Origin: Micromonospora profundi | Lineage (GTDB): Bacteria > Actinomycetota > Actinomycetes > Mycobacteriales > Micromonosporaceae | Assembly (NCBI RefSeq): GCF_011927785.1 | Contig: NZ_JAATJK010000001.1 | Location: 806,001-870,000, forward strand | DNA length: 64,000 nucleotides | Reading direction: 5' to 3' | Part shown: in pieces, positions 40,512 through 49,100 of the stretch | Layout: each line of letters opens with the position of its first letter | How positions within the stretch are numbered: position 1 is the first letter of the stretch | Program-made: the position numbers and the translations under genes | The notes under the pieces: model-generated | Databases searched by the model: none | What the model was told of the DNA's origin: nothing | What the model saw: only the letters and a program-made list of their open reading frames with translations

Positions 40512-42992
40512 TCACGGCCGCCGCCCGGTCGCCACGAGGTGCGGGCCGATGCCCAGCAGTTCGGGCACCCGTTCGTGCGCTCGTGCGCTCGCGAGGATCG
40601 CCTCGTGGCCCAGGGGGTCGTCCATGCGTTCGGTGAGGTCGGTCAGCAGGAAGGCAGAGCCTTCGACGCTGACCAGGTCGGTCATGTCGAGGCCGGCGGA
40701 GGAGAACTCCAACTCCAACTCGTCCGGCCGGTGCGTGTAGGCCGTGTAGCCGCCCCGGGCCAGCGGCGGAAGGACCCCCGTCTCCTCCACCTCGTCGATG
40801 TGGGCAAGCATCTCCGGACCCCGCTCGTAGATCCGTTCCCGCAGGACCCCGTCCATCCGCGCCGCCCAGCGCGAGATGGCGGACGCGAACACGGCGCCGC
40901 CGGGCGCGACGATGCGCCGCGCCTCCCGGAGCACCTGCACCCGGTCGGCCAGGCGGGGGAGGTGGTACAGCGGTCCGAGCAGGAGCACCGCCGCGACGCT
41001 CTCGTCGCCGAGGTCGAGGCTGCGCGCGTCGCCGACGGCGGTCTCCACGTCGGTGCCCGGCCGGATGGCCGCTCGCAACTGCTCGACGTACAGGGGAACG
41101 ATGTCGCGGTGCACCACCCGGTAGCCGAGTTCGGCCAGCCAGAGCGCGTAGCGGCCGGTACCGCCCCCGATGTCGGCGATGACAGCGGGCGCTGGCGGCA
41201 GGTGCCGCAGCAGGATCTCCTGCGTCCGCTCGAACTCGAGCCGGCCGTGGCCGGAGGCGGCGGCCTCCCGCTCCTCCTCCTCGCTGGTCGTGTAGAACGC
41301 GGTCAGCTCCTCGGCGAGGTCGTCGGTCTCGGCGAGCTGTCGTTCCAGCTCGGCGATCTCGGCATCGAGCTCGTCCTCCTCGCTCGTCTGGCCGCCGGTC
41401 GCGAGAGCGGAGGCGAGCGCGCGCACGCTCGGGTTCAACGCGAGCAGCGTGACGGAGGCGCCCTCGATGCGGCCGACCGCCCGGACGGCGCCGAAGGAGT
41501 CGCCGCCCATGTCGAAGAAGCTCGTGGTGACGTCGACCTCGGCCAGCTCGAGGATGTCGCGGTAGACCGTCGCGATCGCCTCCTCCTCTGGTGTCGCGGG
41601 CGGGACCACTGGTCCGGTCGGCGCGTCCACGAACGACGCGGAGTCGTGCCTGTCCGGTGACGCGATCACGGGCCCGGCGGCGGCCACGACCTGCTCGACG
41701 CGGTCGGCCCCGATGATCGCCCTCAAGGTGCTGAACAGGCAGTCGAGGACGCCGTCGGCGAAGCCGGGTTCGAAGCGGTTCTCGTGGAGCAGCAGCTGCA
41801 CCTCGGACACCGGCGCGGGCGTCACGATCAGCGCCATCGGGACGCTGACCTTGTCGAAGGTCGCCTGCGAGCGCACTGTGAGCTGTCCCTGCGGCGAGCC
41901 CCCGGCCTGGACGCCGAACGAGTGGTTGTCGAGCACGAACAGGCTGTCGAACAACTGCTGGCCCGGGGCGCCGGCCCACTTCTTGATGTCGGAGAGCGGG
42001 CTGAACTCGTAGCGGCGGATGTCGGCGTACCGGGTCTGTAGCTCGTGTAGCCACGGCCCCAGGTCGCCCTCGGACGGAACGCTGAAGCGGACCGGCAGGG
42101 TGTTGACGAACATGCCGATCATGCGGTCCACCCCGGGCAGCTCCGCGGGCCGGCCGGAGCTGACACAGCCGAAGACGATGTCGGAGCGCCCGCTGTAGCG
42201 GCCCAGCACGACGGCCCACGCCGCGTGCAGGACGGTGTTGACTGTGACCCGGTGACGGGAGGCAGCGTCGCGCAGGCCCTCCTCGACGGCTGGCGGAAGG
42301 CTCACGACGTGCCGGTCGACACCGCCGGTGCCGTGGTGGGGGTCCACCGGGCGCATCCCGGCCAGGGTGGCCGGGGTGACACCGTCCATGACCTCCTTCC
42401 AGAAGGTCCTCGCCGCGTCCATGTCCTGGCGTTGCAGCCACGCGATGTAGTCGCGGAAAGGCGGCGCGGGCGGAGGCAGCGGGCCGCCACCGGTCAGGGA
42501 CTGGTAGTGGGCCATCACCTCGTTCATGAAGATCGGCACCGACCAGCCGTCGAGGAGCAGGTGGTGATGGGTCCAGGCCAGGGCGTGCCGATCGTCCCCG
42601 AGACGGATGAGGTGCAGTCGCTGGAGCGGGGCTGCGGCGACGTCGAAGCCGGTGGCGCGGTCCTCGGCCATCATCGCGTCGAGCCGTTCCTGTTGCTCGT
42701 CCTCGCTCAGCGCGGACCAGTCGTCCTGGTGCGCCGGCGGCGTGACGTCCCGATGCACGACCTGAAGCGGCTTGTCGTCGCCGTCCCAGTGGAACGACGT
42801 CCGCAGCGCGGGGTGCGACTCGAACACCTGCCGCCAGGCCCGAACCATCGCGTCGACGTCCAGGCTTCCCTCGACGATGTAGACGTGCTGGCCGAGGTAC
42901 ATGTCGGTCGCGCCGTCGTGGACCGTGTGCAGCAGCATGCCCTGCTGCAACGGGGACAGCTCGTAGATGTCGTCGACGTTGGACGTGCTCAC
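40512..42992 (-). CDS. NRPS C-T protein with C-terminal methyltransferase, no A domain
   Basis: 826 aa, GTG at 42992 with AGGAG 6 bases upstream. The C domain (1-425) starts YELSPLQQGMLLHTV, a signature of dual or D-aminoacyl-accepting C domains, and has THHHLLLDGW near 142. The carrier domain has MGGDSFGA (Ser near 497). A charged helix ELDAEIAELERQLAE follows (about 535-550). A class I SAM-dependent methyltransferase domain covers 560-826 (ADIGGGTGRYALWLAE near 602). With no adenylation domain its carrier must be loaded in trans or receive the chain from another T. The methyltransferase at the extreme C-terminus, not embedded in an A domain, is unusual and might N-, O- or C-methylate the carrier-bound chain. 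Confidence 0.88.
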   Translation of the reverse strand: MSTSNVDDIYELSPLQQGMLLHTVHDGATDMYLGQHVYIVEGSLDVDAMVRAWRQVFESHPALRTSFHWDGDDKPLQVVHRDVTPPAHQDDWSALSEDEQQERLDAMMAEDRATGFDVAAAPLQRLHLIRLGDDRHALAWTHHHLLLDGWSVPIFMNEVMAHYQSLTGGGPLPPPAPPFRDYIAWLQRQDMDAARTFWKEVMDGVTPATLAGMRPVDPHHGTGGVDRHVVSLPPAVEEGLRDAASRHRVTVNTVLHAAWAVVLGRYSGRSDIVFGCVSSGRPAELPGVDRMIGMFVNTLPVRFSVPSEGDLGPWLHELQTRYADIRRYEFSPLSDIKKWAGAPGQQLFDSLFVLDNHSFGVQAGGSPQGQLTVRSQATFDKVSVPMALIVTPAPVSEVQLLLHENRFEPGFADGVLDCLFSTLRAIIGADRVEQVVAAAGPVIASPDRHDSASFVDAPTGPVVPPATPEEEAIATVYRDILELAEVDVTTSFFDMGGDSFGAVRAVGRIEGASVTLLALNPSVRALASALATGGQTSEEDELDAEIAELERQLAETDDLAEELTAFYTTSEEEEREAAASGHGRLEFERTQEILLRHLPPAPAVIADIGGGTGRYALWLAELGYRVVHRDIVPLYVEQLRAAIRPGTDVETAVGDARSLDLGDESVAAVLLLGPLYHLPRLADRVQVLREARRIVAPGGAVFASAISRWAARMDGVLRERIYERGPEMLAHIDEVEETGVLPPLARGGYTAYTHRPDELELEFSSAGLDMTDLVSVEGSAFLLTDLTERMDDPLGHEAILASARAHERVPELLGIGPHLVATGRRP

Positions 42993-43076
42993 GGAAGCTC
43001 CTGCCTCCGCGCAGGGTCCTCATCGGTGCAATCCGCTGGTCGGACCGGCGCGGCAACGGTCGGGCGGTGCAGTGCG

Positions 43077-43120
43077 AATCTAGGAGCCGGGCGCGGGAGG
43101 TGTCCCGTCACACGAACCGG
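43077..43120 (-). promoter_or_regulatory. Shared-type promoter overlapping the 3' end of the giant NRPS gene
   Basis: Minus strand: CCGGTTCGTGTGACGGGAC with TTC from 43116, and CCTAGATT with TAGATT at 43082-43077, starting 34 bases after the first T of TTC. The left block contains the last codons and stop (43110-43108) of the upstream NRPS. The start of the C-T-methyltransferase gene is 84 bases downstream. Confidence 0.55.
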
Positions 43121-46100
43121 GGGCCGCAGGCTCCGGCCCCCTGCTCCAGCACCCTCCGTACGACCGCCGCGAGGTCCCGCACATGGGGCGGGCGCAGCAT
43201 CGTGAAGTGGTCACCGGGCACCGTGAGGTGCTCCAGGCGGGGTGCGTGGGCCTGCCACGCTGACACGTCGTCCGTCGCCCTGTTGTCTTCTGCGGTCACG
43301 AGCACCAGCCGGCCGAGGTAGTTCCGTGGCCGGTACGCGGCATAGTGCGCGATGTTCGTGGCGAACGCCCGCATCCTGGTCCGCAGGTCGTCGTGGGTGT
43401 CCGGAGGTGCCAGCCCGGCCTGGGCCAGCACGTCCAGGGCCACAGTGTCCAGCGCCTGGCGGTCGAGCCCCCGCAACGCGTCGAGGTCGACGTCCGGCAG
43501 GGGCACGCCTGCCGTGCCGGCCGTGTCGAGGACGAACCAGGTGAGCGTCTCCAGGTCGGTCGGGTTCTGGCCAGGGACCGGCAGGGCCGAGTCCAGCGCC
43601 AGGACGACGCCGACCTCCTCTCCGGCGTCCCGGAGCTGCCCGGCCATCTCCATCGCGACGGGGCCTCCAAGTGACCAGCCACCGAGGTGGTACGGGCCGT
43701 GCGGCTGGACGCCGCGGACCAGGTCGAGGTAGCGGCCGGCCCGCTCGGCGAGGCTGCCGGCGGGGGCGGTGCCGTGCAGCTCAGGGTCCTCGATGGCGTA
43801 CACCGGCTGGTCGTCGCCGAGCATCGTCGCCAGCGTCAGGTAGTGGGTCACCGCCCCGCCGACCGGGTGCACCAGGAACAGCGGGGACTGCGATCCACGG
43901 GGCTGGAGCCCGACGAGCGGGCCGTTGGCCTCGGCCGGCGCTTTGGCGCTCTCGTCAAGGTGCCTGGCGAAGTCCTCGAGGACCGGGTTGGCGAACACGT
44001 GCCGGAGATGGACGTCGAGGCCGAGCCCGTCGCGGACCCGTGCGGCGAGCTGGGTGGTGTGCAGCGAGTTGGCACCAAGGTCGAAGAAGTTGTCTCCGGC
44101 GCCGACCCGCTCGACGCGCAGAAGGTTCTCCCACACCTCGGCCAGCCACCGCTCGGTGTCGGTACGCGGTTCGACGTGCCCGGCCTCCGGCGGTGGCGCG
44201 GGCTCGGGCAGTCGGGCGGTGTCCAGCTTGCCGTGTGGTGTGACAGGCAGATCCGGGAGTGCGACAACAGTCGTGGGGACCATGTACGTCGGCAGTCGGT
44301 CGGCGAGGAACCGGCGTACGTCGGCGGGATCCGCGTCGCCGACGATGTAACCGATCAGGACGCCGTGGCGGACCGCTACCGCGCTCCGGTCGACCGCGGC
44401 GTGCTGGCACAGGGCGTGTTCGATGTCGCCGAGTTCGACGCGCTGACCGTGGAGCTTGATCTGTCGGTCGGTCCGGCCGAGGTATTCGAGTGTGCCGTCG
44501 GAGCGCCAGCGGGCGAGGTCACCGGTGGCGTACATGCGTTGTCCGGGTGGTCCGTACGGGTCGGTCCGGAACCGCTCGGCGGTCAGACCGGGGCGGTTGT
44601 GGTAGCCGTGGGCGAGGCCGGTGCCGGCGATGTGGAGTTCTCCGGCGATACCGATGGGGGTGGGGCGTAGTCGGTTGTCGAGTACGTAGGCGCGGGTGTT
44701 GGCAATGGGTTGTCCGATGGGGACGGTGGTGGAGTTCGGTTCGCATTGCCAGGCGGTGACGTCGATGGATGCTTCGGTGGGTCCGTAGAGGTTGTGGAGT
44801 TCGATGTGGGGCCAGGTGGTGAGGAAGCGGTGTGCGGTGTCTGCCGGTAGTGCTTCGCCGCTGCAGAAGACGCGGCGGACCTGGCCGAGGGGGCCGCGGT
44901 CGGCGGTGGCGTCGAGGAAGGTTTGGAGCATGGTGGGGACGAAGTGCAGTGCGGTGACGCCCTCGTCGACGATGAGTTGGTGTAGGTAGTCGGGGTCGCG
45001 GTGGCCGCCGGGGGCGGCGAGGACGAGGGTGGCGCCGGTGGTGAGGGGCCAGAAGAATTCCCACACGGAGACGTCGAAGCCGTAGGGCGTTTTTTGCAGG
45101 ACTCGGTCGTCGGTTTGTAGGTGGTAGGTGTCCTGCATCCAGGTGATGCGGTTGTGGAGTCCGCGGTGGGGGACTGCGACGCCTTTGGGTGCGCCGGTGG
45201 AGCCGGACGTGTAGATCAGGTATGCGGTGTCGTCGGCGGTGGTGGTGTGGGTGTGGAGGGTGCAGTCGTCGGGGGTGCAGCCGGTGTCGTCGTTGGTGGT
45301 GTCGGTGACGTCGAGGGTGGTGGGGAATGCCTCGGTGTGGGTGCTTGTGGTGATGACCAGGGGTGGGGTGGCGTCGTGGAGCATGGCGGTGAGGCGTTCG
45401 GGGGGGAGTTCGGGGTCGAGGGGGACGTAGGCGGCTGCGGTTTTCCAGATGGCGAGCAGTGTGGTGACGAGGTGGATGCCGCGGGGGAGGCAGACGCCGA
45501 CGTGGTCGCCGGGGGTGATGCCGTGGTGGTGGAGGCGGTGGGCGAGTTTGTTGGCGGTGGTGTCGAGGTCGCGGTAGGTGTGGTGGGTGCCGTCGTGGTC
45601 GATCACGGCGATGGCGTTCGGGGTGTGTTCGGCGATGCGTTCGACGAGGTGGTGCAGCGGTTCGTGGTGGTATCCGGTGGTGGTGTCGTTCCAGTCGTGT
45701 AGCACCTGGTGGCGTTCCGCGGCCGGCATGATCTCGACCTCGCGGGCGGGCTGCTCGGGTCGGTCCAGTCCGTTGGCGAGCGCGGTGAGGAAGTGGTCGA
45801 GGAGTCGGTTGATGCGGTCGGCATCGAACAGTTCGGTGGCGTACTCCACGCCCAGTTCGATGCGGCCGTCCGGCGAGTCGATCACCGCCATGGCGAGGTC
45901 GAAGCGGGCGTGGCCGCCGGAGACCGGCATCGGCTCGGCGGTGACGGTGCCCAGCGTCAGGTCACCCTGTGCGGCGGCAGGCGGCTGAAGCGACAGGTTG
46001 ACCTGGAACAGCGGGTTGCGCCCGGGAACGCGCTCGGGGTGCAGGGCGTCGACGACGAGGCCGAACGGGACGTCCTGATGGGCGGTGGCGGCCAGGACGG

Positions 46101-49100
46101 TCTCGTGACAGCGGCCGACGAGCCCGTCGAAGCTGGGATCACCGTCGAGGCGGGTGCGCAGCACCACCGCGTTGACGAAGTAGCCGACCATCGGTTCGGT
46201 GTCGGCACGGGTCCGGCCGGAGAAGATGGACCCGATGGGTAGGTCGGTCTGCCCCGTGTAGCGGTGCAGCACGGTGAGCAGTGTCGCCTGAGTGAGGGTG
46301 AGCAGCGAAACCCGGCGGGCGCGGGCGTACTCCCGGGCGGCCTGCGCCAGACCGTCGGGCACCTGTCGCCACCGGTCCGCGCCGTCGCCGGCCGGGCTGA
46401 GTGGGCGGGGGCGGTCCGTGGGCAGGTCGATAGTGGCCAGGTCGGCAAGTGTCTCGCGCCAGAAGTCGAGCTGCCGCTCCCGCTCGCCACCGTCGAGCCG
46501 GGCGCGCTGCCACACCGCGTAGTCGGCCGGCTGCACTGCCAGCTCCGGCAGCCGTGCCTGCGCCCCGCTGGTCCCGGCCGCGTAGAGGCGGGTCAGCTCG
46601 TCGGAGAGGATGGTTGCCGACCAGCCGTCGGCGACGATGTGGTGGATGACAAGCGCCAGCACGTGCTCGTCGGGGCTCAGCCGGGCCAGCGCTGTCCGGA
46701 GGAGCCCGCCCACGGTCAGGTCCATGGGCCGGCTGATCTCGGCCGCCGCCCACTCCTCGACGGTCCCGGCGTCCAGCTCGGCCACCGGCAGCGGCAGCGC
46801 GTCCGCCGGCGGATCGATCACCTGGCGGGGCCTGCCGTCCTCGGCGACGAAGCGGGTCCGCAGTGATTCGTGACGCACCGTCAGGGCGTGCAGTGCCCGC
46901 CCGAGCGCCGCCACGTCCAGGGCGCCGCGCAACCGCAGTGCGAACGCGATGTGGTTGACCGGCGAGTCGGGGTCGAGCTGATGCTCGAACCACATCGCTT
47001 CCTGCTGGTACGTGCACACGAGCGACCCGTCGCGGGGCACCGGCACCACCCGGCGGGCGGCGTCCCGCCGCGCCCTCGCGGCCCGCTTCTCCTCGAGCAG
47101 CCGCTCCAGTAGGGCCCGCTCGGCAAGTCTCCGTTCCAGCTCGGCGATCTCGGCGTCCAGCTCGCCCCGGGGCGCCGGCGGTGGTGGGGCGACGGCCGCG
47201 TCGACGATCGGGGGTCGGGGCTGCCCGGCCCCGTGCCCGTTCTGCGGGTCTCTTCCCTCGTCCTGCCGTGCCGTTCCCTCGTCCTGCCGGTCGCCTCGAC
47301 CGAGGTGCTCCAGCACGCCGTCGGAGCGCCAGCGCGCGATGTCGCCGGTGTCGTACATGCGCTTGCCGGGCCGGTCGGCGTACGGGTCCGCGAGGAACCG
47401 GCACGCCGTGAGCGCCGGCCGGTCGGGGTCGCCCTGCGCCGCGCCGGTGCCCGCGACGTACAGCTGCCCCGGGACGCCGATGGGCGCCGGACGCAACGCG
47501 GCGTCGAGGACGTATACGCGCCTTCCGGGCGTGTCAGTGACGACTGTGGTCCCGGCAGCGGCTCCCACCCCGGGCGGGAGGGCGGCGCGGGAACTCCAGT
47601 CGCGCAGCACCCGGTCCCGTTCGGCCGGCGGCAGGACGTCGATCTCGTCGGTCGGGCGGTCCGGCTCGGCCAGCCCGCGGGCGAGGGCTGTGGTGAACTG
47701 CTCGACAAGGCGGTCGATGCGGTCGGCGTCGAAAAGCTCGGTGGAGTACTCCACCTGTAGCTCCAGCCCGCCGTCGGCCAGGTCGATGACGGCCAGCGCG
47801 ACATCGAAGCGGGCGTACCCGGTGCTGACGTCGAGGGCCTCGGCTGTCGCCCCGGCGAGTGCCAGGCCGGGCAGGGAGGTGCCCGGTGGCTGGAGCGACA
47901 GGCTGATCTGGAACAGCGGGTTGGTCTGGCCCGTCACCTCCGGTCGCAGGCTCTCGACCACGAGGGCGAACGGCGCGTCCTGGTGGGCGCCGGCGTCGAG
48001 GACCGTGTCGTGGCAGCGGCGGACAAGGTCGGCGAAGGTGGGGCGGCCGGTGAGATCGGTGCGCAGCACGAGGGGGTTGGCGAAGAAGCCGACGAGCGGC
48101 TCGATCTCGGGTCGGGTGCGTCCAGAGAAGATCGACCCGATCGGCAGGTCGTGCTGCCCGGTGTGGCGGTGCAGGACTGTCAGCAGCGCGGCCTGGTGGA
48201 CCGCGAGGAACGACACGCGGTGGGTCCGGCCGTACGCGCGGGCGGCGGTGGCGAGGTCGCCCGGCAGGCGCCGGGACACGGTGACGCCGGCGCCGGTGCG
48301 CTGGGCCGGCCGGGGCCGGTCGGTCGGGAAGTCCACGGTAGGGAGGTCGGCAAGGGTGTCCCGCCAGTAGGCGACCTGGCGCTCCAGTTCGGCTCTGCGC
48401 TGCTTGTCACGTTGCCAGACAGCGTGATCGGCCGGCTGGAGGACGAGCGCCGGCAGCGCCTCGTCGGCGGCGCCGGCCTCGACGGCGTAGAGCCGGGACA
48501 GCTCGGCACCGAGGATGCGAGCCGACCACCCGTCGGCCACGATGTGGTGCACGACAATCAGGAGCACATGCTCGTCGGCCGCGATCCGGGCCAGCGGGCA
48601 CCGGAACAGGTGCCCGGCGGCCAGGTCCAGCGGCCGGCGGATCTCCCGCGCGACCCACGCCTCGACGTCGGCCGGCTCGATGTCCACCACCGGCAGCGGG
48701 GTCATCGGCGGCGGATCGTCGACCACCTGCGCCGGAACGCCGACCTTGTCGACGAACCGGGTCCGCAGCGCCTCGTGGCGTACGACGAGGGCGTGCACCG
48801 CCCGGCCGAGCGCCGCCACGTCCAGCTCGCCGCGCACCCAGAGCCGCAACCCGATGTGGTACGTGGCCGACGAGGGGTCGAACTGGTGCTGGAACCAGAG
48901 TCCTTCCTGCTGGCGCGTGCAGGGCAGCGGCCCGGTGCGCGGCACCGGCGTGATCGGTTCGTCGACAGCCAGGGGAGCGGCCTCGTCGAGGAGGGCGGCG
49001 AACTGGTCGAGCACAGGGTGGGCGAAGAGGTGGCGCGGTTGCAGGTCGACGTTGCGGTGGTCCCGGATCCGGGCGACGAGCTGGATGGCGTGCAGCGAGT

